From NCBI RefSeq assembly GCF_033118175.1, contig NC_083701.1, positions 9,009,501 through 9,073,500 of the forward strand: 64,000 nt of DNA. The letters run 5' to 3'. The notes beneath the pieces are model-generated. The model saw only the letters and a list, made by a program, of their open reading frames with translations, was not told the origin of the DNA and ran no database searches. Each line of letters starts with the position of its first letter. The stretch's first letter is position 1. This document shows positions 52,044 through 63,390 of the stretch, one piece after another. The DNA comes from Dama dama. Its lineage: Eukaryota; Chordata; Mammalia; Artiodactyla; Cervidae. Both the position numbers and the translations under genes were made by a program.

Positions 52044-54794
52044 TGTGCAGGTGGATAACTGGGTAAAATTCTGCCTGGAAAAAAGTATTCACTATGCAAA
52101 TAAATGTAAAAAGTCTTCCTATGATAGCTCTGTTCTTGGAATTTCACAATGGATGTGGACATGTAACACCTCTGATAAAGTCTGTTCCCCTTGTTGAACC
52201 TTATTTATTTCAATGTCTGTAGATCTCTGTGACTGGAAAACCCTTGGCCCATGTCATATTTATTACAGTATCCTGAAATCCACCATCTTCTTTCCAAATG
52301 CAAGGAAAGAAGCTACACGGAGACTCACGATGAGGGGGAACCGAGAGGCTATGTTGAGTAAAGAGGTGACATCTAAAGAGGTGGGGGAGTGGAGTAGAGC
52401 TAGGTGATTTTCCAGGTCCTGGGTGGTAAAGACAGGGAGGAGAGGCGCTTGTGGGTCTGCAGAGTCTGTGGGTCCATGAGAGAATGTCTACAGAGTTGTG
52501 GTGCCCGGCACGTGGTGAGGTGTCAGGGCAACTTTAGAGAATGATACAGTCACAATGAATTGCCTTAAAGAACAGCTGTAAAAGAGGAAAGAAATGATGA
52601 GACAGTCTCGTAGAAGTGGAGGGGATTCTAGTGCAAGAGGGCTCAGCCTGGTTTCCTTACCTGGGTGCGGGGAGAGAGTATATGAGCGACTGTATACTTT
52701 GGCCATCAGTCTCAAACCTGAGTATGAGAGTCACCCAGAGAGCTTGCTAAAATTTGTCGACTCCCACCCCCACTTCCAAAGAACTGAAGTGAGTAAGGCC
52801 GGGGTGGGGCTCAGAAAAACATTTGTAACCAACATGTCAGATGATTCTATGCAGATGGAATCTGCAAGTTCTCTTTGAACACACTGGTTTGTGGGGTTAA
52901 TAACGAGTCTCCATAAAAGGGGGAAACATGGAAAGATGGGAGAACCAGTGATGGTTACTTGGAACGCAAGATGACTTGATATGAAAGTTGAAGCAGGAAT
53001 TAATGTAAAAATAGCAGAAAGTGCTCATAGATTAACCATAAATCCATAAGTATCTTGACTTGAAATTATATGTATAACCCTCATCAATGACACTTGAGGA
53101 AATATAATGAGTTAGCTGAAGATAGAGTCTGCTGTGTGTGAGCATGCAGTAGGGTGTATTAGAGTCACAGGCATGAGGAAAGCTTGATTCAGCCTTAAGG
53201 CAAGAAAGGAGTTCTTGAGTTTATGAGGCTTTGTGTTTTCAGAAGTTAAGCTGCTGCCATGATGCCTATTTGGGCTTCCCTGGTGGCTCAGACGGTGAAG
53301 AATATGCCTGAATGCAGGAGACGTTCAATCCCTGGGTTGGGAAGATCCCCTGGAGAAGGGAATGGCTACTCACTCCAGTATTCTGGCCTGGAAAATTCCG
53401 TGGACTGTATAGTCCATGGAATCTCAAAGAGTTGGATATGATTGAGCAACTTGCACTTCACTTCATGATGCTAATTTACCTGTTTTCATCTCATACTGGT
53501 CATGTATATTGAATAAATGCTCATATGATTCAAGGTAAGTGAATGCCAGCCCAGATAGAAGGAGACCAGAAAGCCCCAGAAAGGAGGCCTCTGGGAACAA
53601 CAAAGGAAATGATATAACCCTTTGAAGAGCAAACGAAAAAACAAACAAAAAACAACTGCTTCTCCCCCAGTATGGGGCTATCATAAAGACCAAGAGTAAA
53701 AAAGAACAAAAGCAAGTAGAAACTCCAGGAAAAACAAAAAAACTTCATAATAAAGGAAATTCGAGCAAGTTACTACCTCATGCATTAGTGAAAACCATTT
53801 ACATCATCCTAATATTGTACACAGTGGTCAAATAGTGGTTTAAAATAAAAAATATGACAATGATATTGGAAGCTGGGGGAGGTGTCAGGCAGTATTAAGG
53901 AGTTAAGTCAACTATCATATAGGATCACCCACAATTATAGATTATGCACAATTGATATTTTAAGCTGATTAAGATATAACAAGACACGCTAGAATAGTTG
54001 CAATTACCAGAAGAAAGGGCCGAAAAGTTAAAAGTGACTGTAGTGAACTAGAGGAACGTGGGTGGGTGGTAGGAAGAGATGGCTTCAGGCTGCTGCTTTT
54101 TGTTCTTTCAAGGTTACTAAATGTTTTCATACCAGATTATGCTAATTGACAACGCTACTAAAATATCTGGAGCTCCACAGGGTCCTAGTGCCCCTGGGAG
54201 GTCCCGGGCATCCTGCAAAGTGTTCTACCGTGGGGAGAACAGAACCAGGCTTAGGTCTCTCCTGGTGGATCCTTCTTCCCTGGACTCATCCACGGATGGA
54301 GGCCAGAGAAGACAAGGTCCAGATGCAAGAGGAACGCTGCGTCCCTCCCTGCTCAGCCTCCGGCCCATCATCATGGACTGGGGTGGAGGGGGAGTGGGTT
54401 TGGGTACCTCCTGCAGAAACAAGCCTGGCCAGAGGAAGGGCTATGGATGGTGGGGGGTTGCTGTGGGCCAGAGCTGGGGGTCTGGGGCTGGCCGATGGTG
54501 TGGGGGGTCTCACTTACGTGCACACACTCCTACTGCGTACCTCGGGTGGTCCCCACTGTAGTCGCAGTAGAGGCCCCGGTGGGGGTCGCAGACCGCAGCC
54601 TCCGTGCAATTGTCCCCCAGCTGCTGGGCGCACACCTTGCAGCACTCACAGCCGTCCGTGATGAGGCTGACGCCCAGCGGGCAGCGGGGCGGGGCCGCCG
54701 GGCACTCGCACGGCCACTTGCAGAACTGGGGGCGCGAGGTGTCCTCCAGCGGGGCCGCCGTGGGGCCCATGGCCGTGGGGGGTGGGGAGAGGGC
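44306..54794 (-). CDS. CCN4: CCN4 / WISP1, WNT1-inducible signalling pathway protein 1 (exons 2-5, 5' partial)
   Basis: Four minus-strand exons join in frame: 54794-54518, 47609-47349, 45970-45777 and 44605-44306. They total 1032 nt, or 343 residues plus TAA. With about 23 residues from the missing signal-peptide exon, the protein would be near 366; human is 367. The modules in order are IGFBP-like (GCECCKVC), VWC, TSP1 (WSPCSTSCGLG) and the C-terminal cystine-knot CT domain. Each lies on its own exon, the classic CCN-family layout. It is a secreted matricellular protein induced by WNT/beta-catenin. Four N-x-S/T sites are visible (NCTE, NCTC, NFTL, NLSC). It converges with NDRG1. CCN4 rather than CCN1-3, 5 or 6 because the residue matches run through all four modules. 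Confidence 0.97.
45151..45364 (-). mobile_element. Bov-tA SINE
   Basis: TTGCTTAGTTGCTAAGTTG to GCCACCAGGAAAGCCCC. Same strand as CCN4. Confidence 0.9.
45500..45690 (-). mobile_element. Bov-tA SINE
   Basis: AGTGAAAGTCGCTCAGTTG to GCCGCCAGGGAAGCCC. Same strand as CCN4. Confidence 0.9.
45691..45745 (-). mobile_element. Partial SINE repeat beside CCN4 exon 4
   Basis: AGAATACTGGAGTGGGTAGCC recurs immediately after the full copy, ending 31 nt before the exon 4 boundary. Confidence 0.85.
45777..45970 (-). CDS. CCN4: CCN4 exon 4 (TSP1 module)
   Basis: Two bases complete G203, then 64 codons follow from TTDEIEPWHKNCITYTSP through WSPCSTSCGLGVSTRISN to PHIK. The acceptor is ATCTGCAG and the donor AAG|GTGGGT. 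W-S-x-C-S-x-x-C-G is the TSP1 core. SINE-derived sequence begins 31 nt past the donor. Confidence 0.96.
45971..47348 (-). other. CCN4: CCN4 intron 3
   Basis: Only weak MIR-like debris (46200-46620). GC content rises steeply from about 47030 towards exon 3. Confidence 0.85.
47205..47640. promoter_or_regulatory. CCN4: Intragenic CpG-rich block over CCN4 exon 3
   Basis: Dense CG dinucleotides (runs such as CCCCGCGCCCCGCGCCC) cover exon 3 and about 150 bp of downstream intron, against AT-richer flanks. It meets the look of a CpG island, but I did not compute the observed/expected ratio. A promoter role is not shown. Confidence 0.6.
47349..47609 (-). CDS. CCN4: CCN4 exon 3 (VWC module)
   Basis: AG completes Q116, then 86 codons follow from VVGVGCVLDGVRYNNGQ to KTAPRHTGTS, plus one base of G203. 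Ten cysteines of the von Willebrand C module are visible. The acceptor is TGTCCGCAG and the donor G|GTGGGT. The exon is extremely GC- and CpG-rich. An Arg cluster (RRPRKTAPR) forms the hinge before TSP1. Confidence 0.96.
48109..48313 (-). mobile_element. Bov-tA SINE
   Basis: GTGTGCTTAGCCTCTCAGTC to GAACCGCCAGAGAAG. Confidence 0.9.
50133..50391 (+). mobile_element. BOV-A2 dimeric SINE
   Basis: Two A-units with the linker CACTTTCATGCATTGGAG, sense orientation. Confidence 0.93.
50880..51060 (-). mobile_element. MIR remnant
   Basis: GATGAGGAAGCTGACACTTA and the surrounding degraded core. Confidence 0.55.
51993..52042. repeat. (TG)25 microsatellite
   Basis: Fifty uninterrupted bases of TG in CCN4 intron 2, followed by GTGTGC. 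Confidence 0.95.
53273..53461 (+). mobile_element. Bov-tA SINE
   Basis: GGCTTCCCTGGTGGCTCAG to GATTGAGCAACTTGC, with diverged flanks CATGATGCCTATTT / CATGATGCTAATTT. Confidence 0.9.
54518..54794 (-). CDS. CCN4: CCN4 exon 2 (IGFBP-like module)
   Basis: Ninety-two codons plus one base. It begins ALSPPPTAMGPTAAPLEDTS and continues with RPQFCKWPCECP, GCECCKVCAQQLGDNC and YAVGVCA. The acceptor on the minus strand is CCCCGCAG and the donor GTAAGT. One serine fewer than human at TS-RPQ (human TSSRPQ, from recall). The start of the exon is a phase-0 junction, so the signal peptide lies on an exon further right. Confidence 0.96.
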
Positions 54795-55261
54795 CTGCGG
54801 GGGGAGGGAAGACGTAAAGGAGGCTGCCCGGAAGAGGGGTCCCAGGCCAAAGGCGGACAGTCGCCTTCCCATCTTCACGGAGTTCCAAAGGTTTATGTCA
54901 AATTCCAACTCTCTGCCATGCTTTGGACGGCCAGACACCTCCTGTTTCCTCACTAGGATGGAGGAGCTGGCATTAGGACAAGAAGTCGGCTGCCCAAATT
55001 CCCCTGCTTGGGGTGCTGGGTCAGGCTTCCTGTCAGCTCTCTGAGCCCATGGGTGTCTCCTTCCCCTCTGACCATCCCGCAACCTGGGAGGTTGGTGAAT
55101 CGGCCTCCTTTGCAGAAGAGAGAGCTGCGGCTTTGAGAAAATGCCTTCTGATGAGTCACACTGTGGGCTCAGCCCCAAAACCCGACTCTCTCTTCACCCC
55201 ATCGCCCTTTTCTCTCTGTCCTATGGATCTATCCTCTCTGCACTAAGGGTCCTTAAGAGCT

Positions 55262-55815
55262 GACTCATATATATTTTTTTAAATTAAAGTATGGTTGATT
55301 TACACTGTTGGATTAGTTTCACGTGTATTCAGTTATATATATTAACTGTATTCATTATACATATGTTTATACTGTGTACACATTCAGTTACACACAGTGA
55401 CTCAGTCATACATATTAATACATTTGTAGGTTGGTTGGTTGGTTTAGTGGCTAAGTCGTGTCTGATTCTTTACCACCACTTCAACTATAGCCTGCCAGGC
55501 TCCTCTGTCCACAGGATTTCCAAGCAAGAATACTGGAGTGGGTTGTCTTTTTCCTCCTCCAGGGGATCTTCCCGAACCAAGATTGAACCTGTGTCTTCTC
55601 CACTGGCAGAAGAGTCTTTACTGCTGAACCCTCAGGAAAGCCCTTTATACATCATCTGTATGTGTTAATCCCAAACTCCTAATTTATCCCTCCCCCTTTC
55701 CCTTTGGTTTTCTATGCCTGTGGGTCTGTTTCTGTTTTGTTAATAAGTTCCTTTGTGTCTTCTTTATAACTTCCACATATAGACAATATACATATGTACA
55801 GCCAGGTTTTGGTCA
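55262..55815. mobile_element. Artiodactyl L1 3' tract split by a SINE
   Basis: AAGTATGGTTGATTTACAC on the left and TGGGTCTGTTTCTGTTTTG on the right are L1 3' text either side of the SINE at 55440. Confidence 0.75.
55440..55642 (-). mobile_element. Bov-tA SINE inside L1
   Basis: GTGGCTAAGTCGTGTCTGAT to GAACCCTCAGGAAAGCCC. Confidence 0.9.
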
Positions 55816-56605
55816 GCCGACTGGTCATCCTATTATTATCATTATTATTAATTACTTTCCCCTCTGAGCACCAGGAAGGGGCTACAGGGATCGGCGGTGG
55901 CAATGGGTGTCCAGCCTCATGGCTGCTGCTGCTGGCCCGCTCTGCCCCATGGGGAGAGGACTGATCCTGTGTCCAGCGCCAGCCCTGCAGAGAGGGGTCT
56001 GACTCTGTGCTGAGGGTGGTGGATATCCACTCCACTTCCCTCCACCCATGCTCCTTCCCAGAACCCCATTCCCATCCACAAGCAATATATTCATCTATAT
56101 CCTGGCAGATATGATGGACAAGACAGCAAGCCCGCGGGGAACGGGGGTTAAGCCCCAAAGAGCGCTTCTGTGCTGCAGATGAGGCTGATGGAAAGGGAGA
56201 AGGCTCTGGGGTCAGTATTACCAGCTTCAAATTGCCTGTATCTCAGAGATCCAGTCACCTGCCCAGCCCCTCCATCCTGGCCCCTCCCTCTTTACCCTCG
56301 AGGAAACCTCAGCCCAGAGAGGAGGAGAATTGCCTGAGGATGGAGAGTGAGGACTGTAGGCAGCTCCCAGCCATTTCCCCACCCCCGCGCTGGTGGTCAT
56401 GGCTGGAGAGTCTCCTGTCTGGTCTTCTCAGCAGTGACTCCTGAATTCTGAGGTTAGCAGAGGTGGGGGCCCCCACAGCCTATCCCCTCCATCCTGAACT
56501 AGAGGAGCCCTGTTCTGTGGGTTTATAGAACTGCATTTCATTCTTTGAACAAAACAGATACCGAGCTATTCAGACAGATTCTTTTCCCTCTTCCTGGAGA
56601 GGAAA

Positions 56606-56732
56606 AGAAAAAGAAAGTTAAGTCGCTCAGTTGTGTCCGAATCTTTGCGAGCCCATGGACTGTAGCCTGCCAGGATTCTCCATCCTTGGGATTTTCCAGG
56701 CAAGAGTACTGGAGTGGGTTGCCATTTCCTTC
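56606..56732 (-). mobile_element. Truncated SINE A-unit with perfect 14-bp target duplication
   Basis: TCCTGGAGAGGAAA at 56592-56605 and 56733-56746. Confidence 0.93.
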
Positions 56733-57536
56733 TCCTGGAGAGGAAACCGAGACCCAAAGAGGCAGAGGGTGTCCAAGATGACGTGGCCACGTCACGGCCT
56801 AGATACCAGTGACTCTCCCAGCTCTCGTCTCCGCGCCCTTGACCTCTGCCCGCTCTTTCACTCAACGAACATTTGCTGAGCTAGTTCACCATCTCGCTTC
56901 TGTTTTAAGCATTTGAAGATGAAGTTAAGCATCTCCTGTGTGTATGGGACCATGGCTTACGGGAGAGACAGACGATAGAGGTGATTTATTACAACGTGAG
57001 CCTGTGTGGAGAGTGGGGGACACCAGGGCAGCCCCAGGAGCTCTCTGACCACCAGCGCAGGAAGCTCTCTGCTGAGGTGAGTGGTCTGCATCCCTGCGCC
57101 CTTGGTTGTAAGAACCAGAGGCCAGGAGAGGCGGTGCAGGTTGAAGGGCTGGATTAGTTGGGCTCTGGGTTCTAGGTTTGGCACAAGACAAGTGCGGTGA
57201 ATGTTGATTTGACAAAGGGCCTTTGAAAGTCAAAAACGCAAACCTTGATTTGAGGTTTTTGTCACCTCTATGCTTGGATTCAAGTTTGCTGGTAAGGGGA
57301 CAGATTGCTCTGAGGTTGGCAATGCTGGTCTGTTTTCATCTGGAAATCATTTAGTTTGCTTGCACTTGTTTGCTTTTCCTCAAAAACACAAGACACAGCA
57401 AAACATCAAACCCGTAAATCAATGAAATCACACACACACAGGCACGCGCTCACACCCTCCTCTTTCCGACTCCATGGAGAGAGACTTGTCCTAGTCAGGC
57501 TATGACACCGGAGGCCCGGAGATTTATGAGACTCCT

Positions 57537-57558
57537 CCCCCCCGCCCCCCCCCCCCCC
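57537..57558. repeat. C7-G-C14 run
   Basis: A C-rich tract in CCN4 intron 1. Confidence 0.85.
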
Positions 57559-58036
57559 ACCGCCCCAGGCCATCTCTGACAGCTCTTAGACCCTAGAGAC
57601 CTATTCTTGGCACAGCAAATAAAAAAAAAAAATTTATCTCCTCCAGGAAGCCTTCCATGCCTTTTCCAGGTTGCATTAGAAGTAGTGCTTCCTTCACAGG
57701 AATGTGAGCTTGTAAAGGGCAGTGTCGTCTGCGCCTTACTTCCCTCTGTGGGCCTGAAACGTGGTGCATGACCTGTAGCAGGCTATGGAAATGTCACCTG
57801 GTGGGATGGGGGATTGTTGACTCCAAGGGACTTGGTAGCAGTTTCTTGACTTTCCAGGACCTGCCATCTTGGAGCCTTTTCTTTTCCAAGTTGGAGTGTC
57901 AAGAAGACAGCATGGGATCCAAAACAGCCAGAAGAGGGTTCCCTCTGTGTGGTTTTGGACAAGCTTCCTGACCTTCCTGAGCCTCAACGGCCTTGTCTGT
58001 GAAATGGCCACAATAATGCCCCCTTGGGGGGTTGTC

Positions 58037-58049
58037 GGGGGGGGGGGGG
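58037..58049. repeat. G13 homopolymer
   Basis: G run after GGTTGTC in CCN4 intron 1. Confidence 0.85.
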
Positions 58050-58563
58050 CATCGTGTACACAGAAGCACTGTGTGTGCAGACACACAAAAGCAAGACTTT
58101 TTCACTTGCACTGCCACGCTCGTGCACACCTCCCTCACCCACAGGGCCCGTCGCAGGGCCTGGGGGTCTGCACCCTTTGAGCTGAGCTGGGACCAGGGTC
58201 ACCACCCATCCTGCTGCCTCCATACCAAGTTACAGCTCCCCAGAAGGAAGCCTGTTTTCCAGTTACCGGCCGGGAGCCCCAGGGCACAGAACTCCTCCAG
58301 GGAAGCCCCAGTGAAAGCCCCCCTTTGGACGAGTGAAACAGATGAGGGCAGCCTTGGGACTGGAGGGAAAGGGGCGGGGTCCTCTGAGCCAAGCCCTTGC
58401 TGTTGGCGCCATCTAGTGGTAAGAAAGCTCCCAGCCCTAGAAGGTCCTTGATGAGAGCTGTGGGTGGGAGGCCCTTTAAAGGCAGGGCCTGAGGTCTCCT
58501 GGGATAGGTGCATGACCCTCTGAATCCCGACTGCCTTGTCTAGTACCCATCCCAGGGAAGGTG

Positions 58564-58567
<4 letters not shown>

Positions 58568-58606
<39 letters not shown>

Positions 58607-58616
58607 ACACACACAC
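58568..58616. repeat. (CA)n microsatellite, one interruption
   Basis: CA repeats broken once by CT at 58600-58601. Confidence 0.93.
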
Positions 58617-58808
58617 CAGCCATCTTGAGTGCCCAAGATGGCATTGCCTCTCCACGTGCCCTTGGTCTTGGCACAAGGACCGTTGTAAACTCACTGCTGT
58701 GTGGGGCCTAGGTCATTTTTTCTAACAGCAGAAGCTAAGGGTGAAAAAACGGAAGGATAACAGCCAGAAAGTGAGGAGAGTATCTATCATCCAGGGGAAG
58801 CCAGAGGA

Positions 58809-58940
58809 GAAGGCAATAGCAACCCACTCCAGTACTGTTGCCTGGAAAATCCCATGGACAGCGGAGCCTGGTAGGCTGCTGTCTATGGGGTCGCACAGAG
58901 TCAGATACGACTGAAGCGACTTAGCAGCCGCAGCAGCAGT
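58809..58940 (+). mobile_element. BOV-A2-type A-unit
   Basis: GCAATAGCAACCCACTCCAG to CTGAAGCGACTTAGCAG, a single unit. Confidence 0.88.
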
Positions 58941-59796
58941 GGGAGGCCAGAGAGAGTCAAGAATAGTCTTGGCTACTTCCAAACTGCAGTTGTTCACACA
59001 GAAGTCTCTTTTACGAAATGCTTCTGGAGGCGGACTCCCCGAGGATGCCACTGTGTCTATGGGGAAGACGGGAGAGTGGGGCTGTGCCCTGACGCTTCCC
59101 GGGCCAGGCACCCAGGGCTCAGGCCCCTGCCTGCTTCTGTCCACTCAGCCGCCGCCTCCATCATCAGCGACCTCAGGGCACCGTCTCAAACAGTCACTTC
59201 CCGGGGTGGCTCCCAAGCGTCGCCGCTGTCAGAACCACCCAGCAGCTTTAATGAACGCTGGTGCCTGGCCACCGGCCCCAGGCAGCCAGACTGAGGCGCC
59301 TGGGCTGGACCTTGAATGTGGCCGAGGGTGAGAACCGCTGGCCTCAGGACCTTGTAAGATACAGGTGCCTGGATGCCACAAGATACAGCCTGCCTCAGCT
59401 TCAACTCTTCTCTGCTGGGCCCGGAATCCGTAATTTGACCTGCATCCCTGGTGATTCTTGTGGGAATGGTACCCGTGTCTTACAGAACTGGGCCGGGGAG
59501 GGTGAGGCGGGGGGAAGTTCTAGGCCATCTTCCTGTCTTAACGTGTGACTTTTATAGAACTGCACTTACTTGCCTAGCCCACTGGCAGCTTGATCAGCCT
59601 GGACACTAAACAGCCCAGGCCAACCCGCGGAACACACGCCATTCTGTGGTTTCGTGGGGTGACACTGGGCTCCGTAAGCGGGCCTCGTGTAGTTAACTGA
59701 AAATGGTTTACTTTGCTTTTCATGTTTTGTGAGAAAGACTGAAAAACAACAACAACAAAATAAAAAACAGGCTAGCTCCCCATGGTAAGACCCCTC

Positions 59797-60350
59797 AGTG
59801 TCTGCTGGGGACTGACTGTTAGGTCACCCACAGATCCATATGCTGGCATCCTAACCTCTCTAAAGGTGGTCTTAATGTGTATGTGTGTGCGCTCAGTCAT
59901 GTCCAACTCTTTGCAACCCTGTGGACTGTAGGCAACCAGGCTCTTCAGTCCATGGGATTTTTCCAGGCAAGAGTACTGGAGTGGGTTGCGGTTTCCTCCT
60001 CCGGAGGATCTTCCTGACCCAGGGACTGAACCTGCCTCTTCCTCATTGGCAGGTGGGTTCTTTGCCATTTGAGCCACAAAGTGGAGCCTCTGGGGGTGAT
60101 TGGGTCATGCAGGTGGACCCCTCACGGATTGGTGCCCTTATGAAAGGGACCCCAGAGAGCTCCCTCGTCCCTTCCACCACGTGAGGACACAGCAAGAAGA
60201 TGCCGACTATGAAAAGGGGCCTTGTTAGAATGTGACCATGCTGGCCTTACTCGTGGATTTCGAGTCTCCAGAACTGTGAGCAATACGTTTGTAAGCCACC
60301 CAGTGGGTGGTGTTTTCCTCCAGCAGCCCGGACGGACTAAGACCGTGTCC
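59797..60350 (+). mobile_element. MST/MLT1-like MaLR LTR split by a SINE
   Basis: ACAGATCCATATGCTGGCATC on the left, and AGCTCCCTCGTCCCTTCCACC and AGCAGCCCGGACGGACTAAG on the right, match a sense MaLR LTR. The SINE at 59887-60079 interrupts it. Confidence 0.8.
59887..60079 (-). mobile_element. Bov-tA SINE inside LTR
   Basis: GTGCGCTCAGTCATGTCCAAC to CCATTTGAGCCAC. Confidence 0.9.
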
Positions 60351-60939
60351 GATACTGCACCCTCTGGACAAGGAGGGCAGTCAGTGGGCAGGTTCAAAGC
60401 AATCCATTTAATCATAGTTTCTGGGCAAATGTAAGCAGATTAAAATTAAGAAGGAAAAAACTGAAAGAATATTCAGTTGAAGACCCCACAGGAAACCCTG
60501 CATGTATAATTTGGGGGTGATGTCTAGAAGTGGGCAGTGACTGTGAATTTTCTGATGTTTTCCAACTCCCTGAAAATAGATCCAGGAACATGTAAATGTA
60601 TCATCTGACTTTTACCAAGAGTTTCACTTCATTTTTACAAAAGTGGGTGGTGGTGGGTATAGTAGCAGAGAGTAGGAGGCTGGCGGTGGTGGGGTGCCAC
60701 CCAGGAGACCTTAATCATCCCGATAGATGAGGGAGCTGAACCCCACCATCCTCTGAAAGTGTTTGCAGTTCATCAGTGAGTGGGGCCCTGGGACCAGGAG
60801 GTAAGGGCGGGGCATCTGCAGGGAGCAGAACCCATTTCCCAAGGCTGTGTGACCTGGGTCTGGACTCACCCTCTCTGAGCATCTGTGTACTCATGTGTAA
60901 AGTAGTAATGATGACAGCATCCTCCAGCAGCCCTAGTGA

Positions 60940-61030
60940 GCAGTTGTAGTCTTACCCCTATTTCACAGATGAGGAAACTGAGGCTCAGGGTGTTGAAGTA
61001 ACTTGCTCATGGTTTTAAAGCTGGGAGAGT
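60940..61030 (-). mobile_element. MIR remnant
   Basis: GATGAGGAAACTGAGGCTCA and GTAACTTGCTCATGG. Confidence 0.65.
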
Positions 61031-61076
61031 GTCCCCAGAGTGTCCCTCCAGGGGACTTGTCACCAGGCTGCCCTAC

Positions 61077-61116
61077 TCCTTCATTCATTCACATTCGTAT
61101 TCATTCATTCATTCCT
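61077..61116. repeat. (TTCA)n short tandem repeat
   Basis: CTTCATTCATTCACATTC followed by further ATTC units. Confidence 0.8.
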
Positions 61117-62411
61117 CCATCCTCCTATCACACACATGTACTAAGCACCTCCTGCATCGCTGGGCTGGTACTCAGATGGACACAGCGTGGTCCTTACCCC
61201 AAGGCAGTCAGAGTACAGACACATATATAAGATCGCAACATGCGGTGGTGAGAATTGTAATGCACTTGAGCCCAAGTTGCCAGGGGTCCCCTAAAGAGGA
61301 TATGGGAGACTCTTGTGGAGTTTTCAGGGACAGGTTCCCGTTTCTTAACTCCTGAGTGCCCAGCACTGCTCCTGGCACGCCCTGGGCAAGCCCTCCATCA
61401 ACAGCATAGTCCAGAACTTAGCTTGCCCACGTGTAGGCGGCCGCACCCAGATGCTCCACCAGGGGGCAGGGTTGAGACGGGAATGGCCTCAGCCGGCCCC
61501 AGCTGGGCCCTGGGGACTATAAGGATAGGATTGCCCTATTTGGAAGCAGTTTCTGCTCATTCCTTCACTGATAAGAGAGGTCTGGGGGCAGTGGGAGGAC
61601 GTGGACACAGGCCTGGGCCCAGAGCTGGGGGCGCCCTGTGGCCTCCCCTTCCCGATGCTTTTATATCTCTAAGTAACAGGCAGCTGCCTACCATGTGCAT
61701 CGGTGGACACATTTTCTGAGCTCCTCCTCCTCCGAGTGTACCCCTTGCATCTGTACCTGGGGTCTGGGTGGGGATGGGGGGCCTCTGTCTTGGGCAGCTC
61801 TTAGCTCAGCCCCTGTAGGGCACTTGGCCTGAGTGTTCAGAGGACCCAGCACGGCTGTCTTCCACGCTCACTCCCACACCGACGGCTGCATCTCCAGGGA
61901 CCTGGAGGCCCGGGCACTGACTCAGTGCAGGCCAGGCTGCCCGTCGTGGCTGATGGAAGGTTTGTTGAGATTTTCTGCTAATTGGTTTTATAAACATGCA
62001 GTCTCGTGAGCTTCTGGTTGGGAAAGTAGCCTTTATATGGAGAAGATAGAAGCGGCAGGAAGCCAGAGTTCTTTCCAAACGATAAACCCTCATGGGTTCT
62101 TTCATTTATCAAATGTATGTAAAGCATCTACAGAGTTCCTGGTACAAAGCCTGAGGGAGGGGCCAGTCTCCCGAGGAGCCAGGAGCATGGACAAGGCAAC
62201 TGCCTTACAAAGCAAAGGACCAGACACCAGCCCTGGGGACATCCCACCCACGGCATTTTTGTAACCGACTAGAATGGATTCTAAACAACTTTCAAAAAGT
62301 TGTTTAAAAAAAAAAAAACCAAAGCAAAAAACAGAAAAGAATATTCCATGGAAAGCTTATATTCCACAAAGCTTAGAATATTTACTATCTGGTCTTTTTA
62401 AGGAATGATCA

Positions 62412-62694
62412 CTTCGCTGGTGGTCCCATGGTTGAGAATCTGCTTCCCAATGCAGGGGACACTGGTTCAATTCCTGGTCCGGGAAGATCTCACATACTGA
62501 GGGGCAACTAAACCCGGGCGTCACAGCTCCTGAAACCCACGTGCCCTGGGGCCTGTGCTCTGCAACAAGGGAAGCCAGCACAGTGAGGAGCCCACGTCCA
62601 TCCGTGACGAGCAGCCCCCACTCACCACAACTAGAGAAAGCCAGCATGCAGCAACAAAGACCCCATGCAGCCGATAAACTGATAAATAGAAAAA
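62412..62694 (+). mobile_element. CHR-2-type SINE, nearly full length
   Basis: CGCTGGTGGTCCCATGGTTG to CAACAAAGACCCCATGCAG. The flanks AGGAATGATCACT / AGGAAATGGTCACT look like a diverged target duplication. Confidence 0.85.
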
Positions 62695-62814
62695 GGAAAT
62701 GGTCACTAACTTCTGTTATATAGTGACAGAGCTCTAAATAAGCTAAAACCCTGATAGAGTGCATAGCAAGTGACGGGAATTTCTATCAGGGTTACATATA
62801 ATCAAACTTTAGAA

Positions 62815-63060
62815 GTGTTCATTCTTTGTCAGAGATGTGTTCGAACATTTACACATTTGGGAGAATAATATAATGAATCTCACATACCTACCTCTGCTTC
62901 AGTAATTATCAACCCTCTGTATATCTTATTTCCTCTGTTACTCCTACCTACACACATGCTTTCTCGTTCTTGAGGATTTCAAGGCAAATCTCAGACCTCA
63001 TGATTTTACCCGAAATTCCTCAGAGAGTGTCTCTAAAATACAGAGAATTTTTAAAAAATT
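62815..63060. mobile_element. Old L1 3'-end fragment
   Basis: GGGAGAATAATATAATGAA and AAGGCAAATCTCAGACCTC are L1 3' text. Confidence 0.55.
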
Positions 63061-63234
63061 CCAGTTTTCATACCAATAAAATTGGTTACAATTTCATGAT
63101 TTTCTCTGTAGCAAATACTTAGTCCACAATCAAACTTCACTATCTCAAAGCTTTAAAAAACAATCAGATGGTTTCTTTGAATCAAGAGCAAAATGAAGTC
63201 TACATGGTCTGCATTTTGCCTTTTGTGCCTCTTT

Positions 63235-63390
63235 TATGAGTTTCTGCTCTAAGTCATCTAATCCTTATGGTAACTCTGAGACAGGCTGCTTGTATAGTCA
63301 TCTCCCCCAGTTTACAGATGAGTAAACTGAGCCACAGAAAAGTCAGAAAGGCCCCGTGCAAGCAGCAGAGTTGGGATTTGAGCCCGGTAT
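63235..63390 (-). mobile_element. MIR remnant
   Basis: CAGATGAGTAAACTGAGCCA and TTGGGATTTGAGCCCGG. Confidence 0.65.

Larger units (their letters stand above)
47610..54517 (-). other. CCN4: CCN4 intron 2
   Basis: A Bov-tA at 48109, a BOV-A2 at 50133, MIRs near 50880-51400, a (TG)25 microsatellite at 51993 and a Bov-tA at 53273. 48320-50100 and 53470-54510 show no recognised element. Confidence 0.85.

Noticed and set aside
54510..55178. 222-residue minus-strand frame as a complete secreted protein
   Set aside because: Only its last 92 codons are CCN4 exon 2. The upstream part is intron read-through before the CCCCGCAG acceptor and has no CCN4 signal peptide.
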